From Azolla caroliniana (Eukaryota > Polypodiophyta): DNA of 64,000 bases. Positions 47,754 to 57,812 of this stretch are shown in pieces. The notes beneath the pieces were generated by a model, which saw only the letters and a list, made by a program, of their open reading frames with translations, was not told the DNA's origin and did not search any database. The stretch's first letter is position 1. Every line of letters starts with the position of its first letter. The position numbers and the translations under genes were made by a program. The stretch covers positions 3,286,001 through 3,350,000 of the forward strand of contig JBHGNT010000015.1 of the NCBI GenBank assembly GCA_043228905.1. Reading direction: 5' to 3'.

Positions 47754-50700
47754 CTAACCGGACTGGTTTGTCGTTACGCCCATCTGATGCCGAAGAGACC
47801 GAAAACGGTCTGCCGAAAGACACTTGGTCATTCCATCTGCGACATTGTCGGTTGTGGATATTTTCTCTAGACCGATTTTCCCTGAAATGACGCAGTCCCG
47901 AACGAAGTGATATCGAACGTCGATATGTTTGGAGGCGTTGTGGTGAACCGGATTTTTCGACAAGGCAACAGCACCTTGACTGTCGCTGTAGACAACTGGA
48001 GCCGAGTCATGGTCGACTTGTCGAAACGTGTGCGCCAGCCGACCGAGCCACAAAGCTTCTTTTGCTGCGTCGGACGCAGCTACATATTCTGCTTCGGTCG
48101 TTGAGGTCGCTGTGCACTCCTGAAGTTTCGACTTCCACGAGATTGCTCCATTGCCGAATTTGAAGCAGTATCCGGTTGTTGATTTCCGACTGTCTATACA
48201 GCCGGCGAAGTCCGAGTCGGTGTAACCGACTACGCCTGAGGTTCGGTTCGGACCGAAAAGAATGCCATGGTCTTTTGTGCCAGCCAGATATCTGAACACA
48301 TGCTTGACTGCGTTCCAATGCGATCGGCCAGGATTGTGCATAAATCTGCTAACGACTCCTACGGCATGAGAAATATCAGGCCGTGTCGCGACCATCAGGT
48401 ACATAAGGGAGCCGACTGCCGGTGCATACGGTACCAACTTCATATCTTCCCCCTCCGGGCCGGATGTCGGGCAGTCTCGCTGAGAGAGCCGAAGATTCAT
48501 TGGGAGCGGGGTTGAAGCAGATTTGGCTGATTGCATGTTGAAGCGTTCCAAGACACGTCCGATATAGTCGGTCTGAGACAAAAAAAGATGTCGTTTGTCG
48601 CGATGCCGACTAATCTTCATGCCGAGTATGTGTCGTGCCGGACCGAGGTCCTTCATGGCAAACTTCAACCGCAGTTGCCGAATGAGATCGGCAAGTTCGC
48701 CCGCGTGGCGTCCAGAAATTAGCATGTCGTCCACGTAAATGATGAGGAAGATGGGTGATCCATCTTGAGCTGTGTTGGTGAAGAGACAATGGTCCTCATC
48801 GCTTTTGGAGAAGCCGATCGATTGGATGAAGTCGTCGAACTTCTTGTACCATTGTCGCGGTGCCTGTTTGAGGCCGTATAGACTCTTCCTGAGTCGGCAG
48901 ACTAGATGTTCTTGGCCAGTTGCCACAAAGCCTTTTGGCTGCTCCATATAAATTTCCTCGTCAAGATCACCATGGAGGAAGGCTGTTTTGACATCTAGCT
49001 GAATTAGCTCCAAGTTGTCGGCTGCCACTACGCCGAGTAGAAAACGGAGGGTTGTCATTTTCACCACTGGTGAAAAAATCTCGTCGAAGTCGACGCCATA
49101 TTCTTGTCGGAAGCCCTTCGCAACTAATCTGGCCTTGTACTTTGGGGTGGTCGAATCAGACGTCTCTTTTAGTCGATAAACCCACTTGCAAGGAAGAGCA
49201 CGTCGGTTCCTAGGTAATTCGACCAGATCCCAAGTCTTGTTTGCCCGAATGGAGTGCATTTCCGACTCCATCGCCAGATGCCAGGTGGCTGAATCGACAG
49301 ATGTCGATGCTTCTTCGTAAGACGTCGGTTCGCCGGCGTCGGTGAAGAAAATTCCAGGAGAATACCTCTCCGGAGGTTGCGACAGTCTCTCGGATCGTCG
49401 AGGTATGATTGGACTGGTCGCATCGGGTATCGAGGTCGGATGGTCCGAAAGCGGATTGTTCTGCTGTGCCGAGTCGGGGTCGTCCGAGTCGGTAGTGTAA
49501 GGTTCAGCTACCCGTGAAGCTGACCGTGTGTTGAGAGCGGGGCCTTCTTGAAGGGTCGGCACATCGGAAAATGTTACCCTTCGGACTTCGATCGGTTTTT
49601 CGACTGATGGATTCATAGCCGACTCGTTGAACACAACGTCCGAACTTCGAACGATTTGTCTGCGTTCGGGGTCCCAGAGTCGGTATCCCATTTCGCCGTC
49701 GGATCCATATCCAAGGAAAATGCATTTCCTGGACCGAGGTGCAAGTTTTCGGCGATCATCTTTCGGAATAAGGGCGTACGCCTCGCATCCGAAGATCCTC
49801 AGCTTGTCGTAATTCGGCTTACTGCCGATCCATAGTTCTTGAGGAATTTGAAGTCCTAGAGGTCTACTTGGCGACATATTGATTATGTGTACTGCCGTGA
49901 GTAGAGCCTCTGCCCAGAAGCCATCCGACAGTCCGGAGTGTTGGAGCATGGAAACTGTCCGTTCTTGGATTGTCCGATTCATGCGTTCGGCAATCCCGTT
50001 TTGCTCCGGACTGTGTGGTGCCGTAAATTCACGTCGGATGCCGCGTTGTCGGCAGAATTTGACGAATTCTTCGGATTTAAACTCTCCCCCATTGTCTGTC
50101 CGAAAGCATTTCAGCTTTCGGTCGGTTTGATTTTCTACCATAGCGAGCCAATCGGTGAAGATCGAGAAGACCCGATCTTTGGTGCGAATTGGATAAGCCC
50201 ACACCTTTCGAGTTGAATCGTCAATAAAAGTGACGAAGTAAGAGGCACCGCCGAGAGACTGATGCGGCATTGGGCCACAGACGTCCGAGTGGACCAAATC
50301 AAGAGGTCTCGTTTCTCTTGGTGCTGATGTCGGGTGTGATGCGGCTGCTTGTTTGCCATACTGGCAATGCTCGCAGAATTGATGGTCCGAGAAGGAGAGT
50401 TTGGGGATGTATCCGGCTCTAGATAGATGCGTGATGCCGGCCTTGCTGAGGTGTCCTAATCTTCGGTGCCATAGTGATGACACAGGAATATCCACCAAAA
50501 ACAGGTTACCCTCTCTGAGCGTAACATGTAACGGATACAGGGAGTGTATCTTGGGTCCTCTAGCAAGCAGGAGGTTCCCCCTGTGGAGTGTCCACCCTCC
50601 CGAAGAAAAACCGGCACGAATGCCGTCTTCATCTAGTTGTCCGACTGAGATCAATGGCCTTGAGAGCTCGGGTACATGTCGGACATTGTGGAGTACAAGT

Positions 50701-51770
50701 GTAGAGCCACCTGCAAGGTTGAGCTCTACTGTGCCGATTCCGATGATGTCACAGTGTTGTGAGTTGCCGACTCGAACTGAGTCGGAGTGACGGATCGTAT
50801 ATTGCCGAAATTGGGATCGATGAGGAGTCACGTGAAATGACGCGCCCGAATCTAAGAGCCATGTGCTCGATTCTTCAGTCGTGAGTAGAACTTCTGATCC
50901 GACTGGATTTTCGATTGATAGTATATTCGGGTCGTCCGGTAGTACATCCGCTGAGAAGCTGACGTAATTGATCTCCTCATGCCGGCCACTCTTCTTGTTG
51001 TTCTTGTTCTTGAGTGCGCGGCAGTCGGCTTTGATGTGTCCGGGTTTCTTGCAATAGTTGCAGATTCGGTTATCCCGTGATTGGCTCCGTCTTCGCTGAT
51101 TGTTCGGCGGCCGTGAGGAATCTCTTCCTCGTATGTTCGATCGGTCTGTCGAACCTTGTACTACGTAAGCGTCGTCTGTTGAGTCTTTGGCGAAAGACTT
51201 TCTCCGAGCTGCTTCGGTCAGGATTGCGCTCGTGACTTCGGAGTATTTAACAGCCGTGGTTGACGCGTTGCACACGGTTGTGACGAAAGTTTCCCATGAT
51301 GAGGGAAGGCTGCTCATGAGTATCATTGCTCTGAGTTCATCCTCGATTGCCGTCCCCTGTGACGAGATTTGGGAGCTTATGCTTTCGTACTCATTGAGGT
51401 GTGCTTGGACCGAATCGGATTCTTTCATCCGCAAGTTGTAGAGGCGCCGGATCAGAAACATCTTCGTTGCGGCGACCTTCTTTTCGTAAGTGTCCGACAG
51501 TGTTTTCCACAGTTCGAATGCTGTCGTACACGATTGCACCGTAAAGTATACCGATTCCGATAGGTGCATCCGAATCGTGGCGCGGACGATTCTGTCCAGC
51601 TTCTGCCACTCAATTGGTTTGTATCCTTCTGGAGGTTCTTCATTTTCGATGGGGTCGATTTGCCCCTTGACTATGAGATAGTCCTGCATTTGTTCCTTCC
51701 AGAAGTTGAAGTTCGATCCATCGAACTTTCGTAGACTCATTTCTGACGAGCCGGATGTTGACGCCATCAA
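47754..51770 (-). CDS. Copia-C gag-pol polyprotein, complete
   Basis: 1,338 codons without a stop, the usual size for a single-frame plant copia polyprotein. In order: gag (residues 1-~230) with the zinc knuckle CNYCKKPGHIKADC; protease LLDSGASFHVT (about 307-317); integrase zinc region (LWHRRLGHLS, CEHCQYGKQ) and DDE residues in HSDVCGP, FRTDNGGEF and EQNGIAERMNR; RT with KARLVAKGFRQEYGVDF, QLDVKTAFLHGDL, LYGLKQAPRQW and the catalytic YVDDMLIS; RNase H with YTDSDFAGC, TTEAEYVA, YSDSQGAVAL and KHIDVRYHF. All catalytic residues that I can check are present. The start is at MMASTSGSSEM after a 669-bp leader. Confidence 0.95.
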   Translation of the reverse strand: MMASTSGSSEMSLRKFDGSNFNFWKEQMQDYLIVKGQIDPIENEEPPEGYKPIEWQKLDRIVRATIRMHLSESVYFTVQSCTTAFELWKTLSDTYEKKVAATKMFLIRRLYNLRMKESDSVQAHLNEYESISSQISSQGTAIEDELRAMILMSSLPSSWETFVTTVCNASTTAVKYSEVTSAILTEAARRKSFAKDSTDDAYVVQGSTDRSNIRGRDSSRPPNNQRRRSQSRDNRICNYCKKPGHIKADCRALKNKNNKKSGRHEEINYVSFSADVLPDDPNILSIENPVGSEVLLTTEESSTWLLDSGASFHVTPHRSQFRQYTIRHSDSVRVGNSQHCDIIGIGTVELNLAGGSTLVLHNVRHVPELSRPLISVGQLDEDGIRAGFSSGGWTLHRGNLLLARGPKIHSLYPLHVTLREGNLFLVDIPVSSLWHRRLGHLSKAGITHLSRAGYIPKLSFSDHQFCEHCQYGKQAAASHPTSAPRETRPLDLVHSDVCGPMPHQSLGGASYFVTFIDDSTRKVWAYPIRTKDRVFSIFTDWLAMVENQTDRKLKCFRTDNGGEFKSEEFVKFCRQRGIRREFTAPHSPEQNGIAERMNRTIQERTVSMLQHSGLSDGFWAEALLTAVHIINMSPSRPLGLQIPQELWIGSKPNYDKLRIFGCEAYALIPKDDRRKLAPRSRKCIFLGYGSDGEMGYRLWDPERRQIVRSSDVVFNESAMNPSVEKPIEVRRVTFSDVPTLQEGPALNTRSASRVAEPYTTDSDDPDSAQQNNPLSDHPTSIPDATSPIIPRRSERLSQPPERYSPGIFFTDAGEPTSYEEASTSVDSATWHLAMESEMHSIRANKTWDLVELPRNRRALPCKWVYRLKETSDSTTPKYKARLVAKGFRQEYGVDFDEIFSPVVKMTTLRFLLGVVAADNLELIQLDVKTAFLHGDLDEEIYMEQPKGFVATGQEHLVCRLRKSLYGLKQAPRQWYKKFDDFIQSIGFSKSDEDHCLFTNTAQDGSPIFLIIYVDDMLISGRHAGELADLIRQLRLKFAMKDLGPARHILGMKISRHRDKRHLFLSQTDYIGRVLERFNMQSAKSASTPLPMNLRLSQRDCPTSGPEGEDMKLVPYAPAVGSLMYLMVATRPDISHAVGVVSRFMHNPGRSHWNAVKHVFRYLAGTKDHGILFGPNRTSGVVGYTDSDFAGCIDSRKSTTGYCFKFGNGAISWKSKLQECTATSTTEAEYVAASDAAKEALWLGRLAHTFRQVDHDSAPVVYSDSQGAVALSKNPVHHNASKHIDVRYHFVRDCVISGKIGLEKISTTDNVADGMTKCLSADRFRSLRHQMGVTTNQSG

Positions 51771-52425
51771 ATTTGGTTTCGGTTGACGAAGCTCGGTTCG
51801 GAGTTGACTACGAACCTTGTTGGAGTGCAGCCGGTTGGCTCACCCGATATCGTTCTAGTCGGATTTGAACCCGAGTCGGTTCGGCTTCGGAACTTGCTCG
51901 AATTGACTCCGGTAGCTTGAGGGACAGAACCGACTGGTCTTCCCGAATGTTGCCGAGTCGGAGTGAGCCCGGTTCGTTTCGGATATATATGCCGAATACC
52001 GATTATTGAAACCGATTATCTGGACCGATTCGGCTTCGGGTGACTGCAGCGACGAGAGAGATGGATCCAACTGATCCTCTCGAATGTCGATCAGCCGGAT
52101 GAAGCACGAATTGGGGTTGTTGTCTTGAGACCGATCTGCACCGAGTGGTTACAATGAGCGACGAGCAACGTTTGATGACCTCTTCGGATGCCGTTTAACC
52201 GAATGGAGCACGATCGTGTCAAAGTTGCACAAGGGGATTTCACCTCGAGCGGTTACGATCACAAGGAACGGAGTACAACCTGCTGGCTTACTCCAAGCAA
52301 AGATGATCTAACGCGATGAGATGCAGGCCTCGTTTTTCTTCTTCTTCTCTCTTCTTCGAATGACGCAGGAAACCGAATGCTGAGACGACGGCCGACAGCG
52401 GATTGAAGGACCGACTACTGTGCAG
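51771..52425 (-). other. Copia-C leader
   Basis: About 655 bp between primer site and gag ATG. No coding sequence is recognised; it would hold packaging signals. Confidence 0.7.
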
Positions 52426-52439
52426 GCTCTGATACCAGA
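52426..52439 (-). other. Copia-C primer binding site
   Basis: The minus strand reads tctggtatcagagc next to the 5' LTR, complementary to initiator-methionine tRNA. Confidence 0.85.
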
Positions 52440-52732
52440 TGTTGGAGACAAAGTCGTCTTTGCGGAAGATCAAGTAGCATTTGATTGTGTTCTGAATACC
52501 TGCGTATGACAGTTTGTAGGTCGTTGCACAGAGAGAGAGAGAGGGAGAGAGACAGAGAGGCACAAAGAGACTCCTTATTCCATAAAGCAATAATACAACA
52601 CCCAACCTTACAAAAAGGTTACAAGGTCACTATATATAGTGACCGACTTAGGGCAACTACCCTTTATGCTAATTACATAAATGGCCAAAACGGGATAGTG
52701 TGAATACGTCCATTATACACATGTATTCGACA
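52440..52732 (-). repeat. Copia-C 5' LTR
   Basis: Identical to the other LTR except for one transition seen. It carries (GA)n-rich sequence and a tatatatagtgacc segment. Confidence 0.9.
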
Positions 52733-53288
52733 GTTACGGTCCCGGCTAGGGAGCCGGATGATGAAGATCCCGGCTACGGAGCCGGATGATGAAGACCCCG
52801 GCTACGGAGCCGGATGATGAATGTACCCTGAGCGAGATCCGGATGCGGGGACATATTTGTGAATATGTTTACCAAGGGCCCTTGAGGCTGTATTTGTAAA
52901 TAGCCCGAAAGTCATATGCGTATAAATATGACTTAGGGCAAACAGTTTTATGTTGTTGCTCATTTTTGTTTTCAGCCGAGAGAGCGAAGTGAGAGCAGTC
53001 GAGAGAGAAAGAGAGAGAAAGGAAGAGGTCGACGCCTCTGTGTATTACCGCCGCCTGTGGCGAAGACAGTGAGCTCAAGGTTGTTGTCTTGTAGCTTCAC
53101 CATTGTACATCTCTGTGTATAGTGATCGTTGGAGTTTGAGGACTCCCGTGGTTTTTTCCCATTTAGGGTTTTCCACGTAAAACACCCTGTGTACTCTTCT
53201 CTCTATTGTCTTCGTGCACTTTGTATTTCCCGTTTTCTGTGTGTGTTGATCCTATTCCTCGGTTGTGGCCGAGCACTGTTTTTCAACA
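52733..53288 (+). repeat. Copia-B 3' LTR lacking its first 63 bp
   Basis: 556 bp corresponding to 44231-44786, with no difference found by eye. It begins exactly at the edge of Copia-C. Confidence 0.9.
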
Positions 53289-54472
53289 GATTTCACTCTA
53301 GAACGAACTCCTCGGCAGTATGCCGACTGAAGAAGTCCCTTTACAGACTGAAGCAAGCCCCGCGTGCCTGGAACGTGAAGATCACGCAACAACTGCGTCG
53401 GATGGGCTTCGTCACGTCAAAATCGGACTCTTCCCTGTTCATCCGGAAAGGTCGACTCGGACCGATTAGTATTTTACTATATGTTGATGACTTGGTCATC
53501 ACCGGTGCCGACCTAGGTGAAATCGACCGCGTGAAGCTCTAGCTTGCGGCATCGTTCGACATGAAGGATCTGGGGGACCTTCATTACTTCCTCGGGATCG
53601 AAGTGATCCGTACCCCCGAAGGCATATTAATCAACCAACGTCATTACGTGCTGAGTATGCTCTTCAAATTCGGGATGGCCGACTGTAAGTCCGTCTCGAC
53701 TCCTCTAGACAAAACCGTCAAGCTTCGTCCCGATACGGGAAAGGTATGCGACCCGACGAGGTTCCGACAAATTGTCGGAAGCCTCATATACTTGACCATC
53801 ACCCAACCCGACCTCAGTTATCCGGTCGGAGTGATCAATCAGTTCACGGCGCGACCTACCGAGGAGCACCTCCAGTGTGCGCAACGCATACTTCGGTATG
53901 TCAACAGCACTAAGGACATGGGACTGCTATATCGGACCGGTGCAGCCGCGCAGTTAGTCGGCTACACCGATGCTGATTGGGCTGGCAACGCCGCCGATCG
54001 CCGATCCACATCCGGATACGCATTCTCCCTCGGGAGTGCCGCGATCGCGTGGAGCAGTAAGAAGCAGCCGATAGTTGCACTATTGAGCACCAAAGCTGAG
54101 TACCGAGGAGCGGCTGTCGCGACATGCGAAGCCATATGGTTGAAGCGGCTACTTAAGGACCAGCAAGAGGAGGTGTCAGATCTGACGACGATCTATTGCG
54201 ACAACCTCAGCAGCATCCAGCTCGCGAAAAACCCCGTTTTTCACGCACGGACCAAGCACATTGAGGTGCACTACCATTTCGTCCGTGAGTGTGTCCTTTC
54301 CGGTGAAGTCGAACTTCAGTACGTTCTGACAGATCGGCAGACTGCCGACATCTTCACCAAGCCTTTTGGTCTAGACAAGTTGCGGCAATTCTTAGGTGCG
54401 CTCGGATTGCCTCACCTCGACGTGCCAAACTTGAGGGGGAGAACAGTCCCGAACGACCAAGCAAGGCAGTAG
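53289..54472 (+). pseudogene. Copia-A pol 3' part (RT palm, RNase H)
   Basis: Resumes the RT with CRLKKSLYRLKQAPRAW and the catalytic YVDDLVITG. A TAG at 53540-53542 follows, then a 303-codon frame from MKDLGDLHYFLGIEV through RNase H (YTDADWAG, TKAEYRGAAVATCEA, YCDNLSSIQLAKNP, KHIEVHYHFVREC), ending at 54472. The second RNase H acidic motif reads STKAEY. Confidence 0.87.
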
Positions 54473-54973
54473 GAAAGGAGTGGAGACCGCGATACCACCG
54501 AGTCGGTTGAATCGGTTGTCGAGTTCGACTTCGGATCGGTTGAAGAAGCCGAGGGCGAACCCGCGGAAAAGTTCGGAAGCGGACAGAAGGGGAGCAGCCG
54601 AAGGAGAGAGCCGAAGCCAACCATGCATGGGGAAGATGACGCCATCGAGGGCGAGAAGACCGAAGACAAGTTGGAGACAGCCAACTCGGACGAGAGAGAA
54701 AACTGATCGGAGGTAGCCGAGTCGGTTCGGATGTTTGATTCAGATACGCTGAATCAACTGAGGCCCAAGCGGAAGAAAAGGCAGCAGAAGAAGCGTCAAC
54801 ACCGCAACAGCAGAAGAGCTGATAAGGGCCACATGAGCAGACAAGCCGACCGGAAGGGTTGAAGCGCGCGGAGTCGAACAGGTCGTGGAGCGCGAGCGAG
54901 GCGTGAAGCCAGGAGGAACCAGAGCTGTGAGCCTGAAGATCCTGAAGAGCCTCAAGTTGAGCTTGAGGGGGAG
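54473..54973 (+). other. Copia-A 3' untranslated region and polypurine tract
   Basis: About 500 bp between the pol stop and the 3' LTR, ending in tgagggggag (54964-54973). An antisense open frame of 213 codons here has no recognisable domain and is not called. Confidence 0.7.
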
Positions 54974-55433
54974 TGTTGAGAGACAAGCTCAACATTGGCC
55001 GGATCGGCTGAAGAAGCCGAGGACCAAATCGGTTGGGACCGATCGGTTAGGCCGAATGCGTAAGCCGGTACGCAGACTGGTGCGTAGGTAGGGCCGGATC
55101 GGTGCGTAAACCGGGAGGCCGTTAGGAAAGATATTCCGTGAGGAATATATTTGGGAGTTAATGTAGGAGCTCTTAATGAGCATTGAAGTACTGTCAGTAC
55201 TTCGGTCAGTCCTTCTAGGACTTGTATAAAAGTGTTCATTGAACACACATATGTATAGAGTGTGGTGAATAGAGATTGAGTACCTTTTTTTAATATAGTT
55301 CTTGTTTTTCTCTCTCTCACTCACTCTCTCTGTCTCTCCCGCGTATACGGCATAAGCTCAAGCTCTCCATTAAACCTGAGTTTTCTTCCTTATGTTCGGT
55401 CTTCATACTTGCTTCCGCACGTTACTTTTTACA
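54974..55433 (+). repeat. Copia-A 3' LTR
   Basis: TGTTGAG...TTTTTACA, close to the 5' LTR with a handful of substitutions and one short insertion. Confidence 0.92.
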
Positions 55434-55477
55434 AAGTATATAATAGAGAGGTGAGGAGATTGGGTTTCGAACAAGGA

Positions 55478-57182
55478 TTTCCAAATGATTGGCTTATGAA
55501 TTGGATTAAACCAATATTTAAAGCCGGAGATAAGAATCAAGTATCAAATTATCGTACAATAATGGTGAGCTCAACTATTGCTAAATTATATAGCACTATT
55601 ATGGAGCAAAAGATAAGCACATGGACTGAAAGTACAAGCAAAACAGCACTTGGGCAAGCAGGATTTAGACCAAAACACTCCACTGTGGATCATTTGGTCA
55701 CATTGAGAGTACTCATGGAAGACAATCGACTACAAGGAAAAACACTTTATTGTTGTTTTGTTGATTTTAAGAAAGCTTTTGATACTGTACCACAAAGTGA
55801 GCTCTGGAATAGAATGGTAGAGATTGATATGCCATTAGAGTACCAAGTTGTTATTGCACGCCTATATGAACAAGTTAAATGCCAACTAAAAATGGATACT
55901 GGATTCTCAAAGTACTTTTTAAGTAACATGGGGGTCAAGCAAGGATGTCCACTATCACCCACACTTTTTGGCTTATGTATTGATAAATTAGAAAAAGTGG
56001 TAAATAAGGTTGCAAGAGAAGAAGGATTGAATGCTCCCAAATTGATGCAACATGTTATCTTATTGCTTCTATATGTTGATGATGTGGTACTCTTCTCATA
56101 TGATGTTGATTGTATGCAAAATTTACTTGGGGTATTAGAAGAATTTTGTCATAGTAGTGGACTAGCAGTGAATGTGGAGAAAACAAAAATGATGGTAGTG
56201 CAAACCATCCAACCTCATCATTACCCTATGCTGACATATAAAGGTGAACATATACAATTTGTTCAAAGCTTTAAATATCTTGGTATTGATGTACCTGCCT
56301 GCCACAAATCAATGGAGTGCATGCTTTGATTCCAGGCTCCAAGCCAGTTGGAAATCGTATTACCTTTTGGAGAACCAATGCAACCAAAGTGATACTTGTG
56401 GATGGGAAGTAAAACTAATGTTGTTCAATGCCATGGTAACTCAAGTATTGCTTTATGGAGTAGAAGTATGGGGTGGCACCGTCTCTCTTAATGCATGGAA
56501 TGAGATTGAGAAAATTCAAAAGATGTCTTTAAGGAGGCAATTAGGAGTTAAATGCGCTACCTCTTACCAGGTTATGCTCTTGGAAACAGGTGTTCGACCC
56601 ATAGAACTATTGGCACTCCAAAAAGTATATAAATACATTACAAAAGTCAAGAATATGTCGAATCATTGATTACCACATATTTCTTGGAATGTTGGATGTA
56701 AGCTACAAAAGAATCATAAAAGTAAGATTCTCTCATCCGGATGGGTTGTTGACATAAGGAAATGGTTTAGAAGATGGGGTTTGGATGATCTTTTAGAGCT
56801 TTCAGGCAATGTTATGCAGTATGTAATGATTGAGGAAAGGTTGGTGGAATCATTAAGGATGAAGTGGGAAGATGCGAAGAGGACAAAGCTAGAATACTAC
56901 ATTGCAAATGTCAACCCGCAATGTCGGTCTCAATATAAAGCAAGAATGCCTATTGATCGTATCCAACCTTATCTCATTACCAATATGAGTAGTAATGCTC
57001 GTAGAGCCCTTACAATACTTTGCACTCGATCTCACAAGTTAGGTATTGAAGTTGCATCATGATATCAAAATGTAACGGACTTGAAGACATGCAAAGTATG
57101 CAATGAAGGCATGGTAGAGGATGAATGTCACTTGCTCTTCACATGCTCGACATATAGTGCAATTCGTTCAAGATATGCTGAC
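55478..57182 (+). pseudogene. LINE reverse transcriptase
   Basis: The frame 55478-56329 contains GFPNDWLMNWIKPIFKAGD, GQAGFRPKHSTVDHLVTL, CCFVDFKKAFDTV, GVKQGCPLSPTLFGL and the catalytic YVDDVVLF. A frameshift near 56,290 leads to 56,300-56,669, then a stop, then 56,781-57,062 and the zinc motif CKVCNEGMVEDECHLLFTC near 57,090-57,150. It covers more of the RT than the minus-strand copy but is broken. Confidence 0.83.
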
Positions 57183-57490
57183 TGTTGAGAATCAAGCTCA
57201 ACTTGGTCTAGTGTGTGAAGTCACCTTGAGAGTGAAGAGACACTCCAATGGTCAAGAGTCACCATTATGTCACCACTTTGTATTCTAACATTTAGTATGA
57301 GTTATAGAATCATATTCTATGACACATAACTTATGAGCTTTCACATTCCCCATGCTCCATGAGGCTTGTAGTTAATGCAGAGAGAGGGTGACTACATAAA
57401 GCACCCTCCTCCCACCTTCTATAATGTTGAGTCTTTCTCCTTTGTCAATATACTTTTACCTTGTGTATTCTCTGTATTTCACTCACTCAC

Positions 57491-57525
<35 letters not shown>

Positions 57526-57583
57526 CACACACATAACTCACATATCTTCCGCTTCACAAGAATCCATCTGTTGATTCTTTACA
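57183..57583 (+). mobile_element. solo LTR (copia-type) inside the LINE, 368 bp before RAR1 ATG
   Basis: Starts TGTTGAGAATCAAGC and ends gattctttACA. The TSD is ctgac at 57178-57182 and 57584-57588. It shares the gttgag/ctcaac start palindrome with Copia-A and the LTR at 15483. It has a CT run at about 57,496-57,520. The uninterrupted LINE sequence can be read across by comparison with 34,050. Confidence 0.9.
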
Positions 57584-57812
57584 CTGACATACTAAGAGGG
57601 AGTGATAACTTAAGTTCCATACTTAAGACACCACCGAGAAGGCTGAGCTCATATGTGTATGCTTTATTCACACATAGAGACTTTGCGCTTCAATGTATGA
57701 ATACCCCTTCTTAGGAAAGAGACACATATCAAGAACACATGTATACTTCGGTCCCATAGGTCAAAATTGACGTCTTTATGGACGATAAAAATTCTAATTC
57801 TAATTCTAATTC

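Larger units (their letters stand above)
47268..52732 (-). mobile_element. Copia-C: full-length, intact Ty1/copia retrotransposon
   Basis: LTRs of 293 bp at 47268-47560 and 52440-52732, differing at one position seen (aatatgtcc versus aatacgtcc). Primer site, leader, a single gag-pol frame and the purine tract are all present. Flanking pentamers gaagg (left) and gttac (right) do not match. The left flank is Copia-B integrase and the right flank is Copia-B LTR, so it is probably a recombinant. Confidence 0.92.
44168..53288 (+). mobile_element. Copia-B: Ty1/copia element inserted in Copia-A RT, internally deleted
   Basis: The TSD is gattt at 44163-44167 and 53289-53293. The 5' LTR is 44168-44786 and the truncated 3' LTR is 52733-53288. 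gag, protease and integrase are intact (44817-47267). The RT, RNase H and the first 63 bp of the 3' LTR are absent, and Copia-C occupies their place on the other strand. Confidence 0.9.
40506..55433 (+). mobile_element. Copia-A: Ty1/copia retrotransposon, host of nested Copia-B and Copia-C
   Basis: LTRs 40506-40957 and 54974-55433 (452 and 460 bp; the longer one has an extra ctgtcagtactt-like segment). The TSD is aagta at 40501-40505 and 55434-55438. The order is LTR, primer site, gag, protease, integrase, RT, RNase H, purine tract, LTR. The coding region is split by Copia-B at 44168 and has several stops. The insertion lies in a SINE. Confidence 0.92.
55466..57812 (+). mobile_element. LINE (5' truncated) upstream of RAR1, split by a solo LTR
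   Basis: Same family as the minus-strand copy at 32095-35230. The 5' junction with the SINE lies near 55,440-55,480 and cannot be fixed. The 3' end carries AATTCT units after tatggacgataaaa. The solo LTR at 57183-57583 interrupts it near the zinc motif. Confidence 0.8.

Noticed and set aside
54354-54995. 213-codon minus-strand open frame in the Copia-A 3' region
   Set aside because: It overlaps the pol end antisense, has no recognised domain and is compositionally explained by the GC-rich Copia-A sequence.
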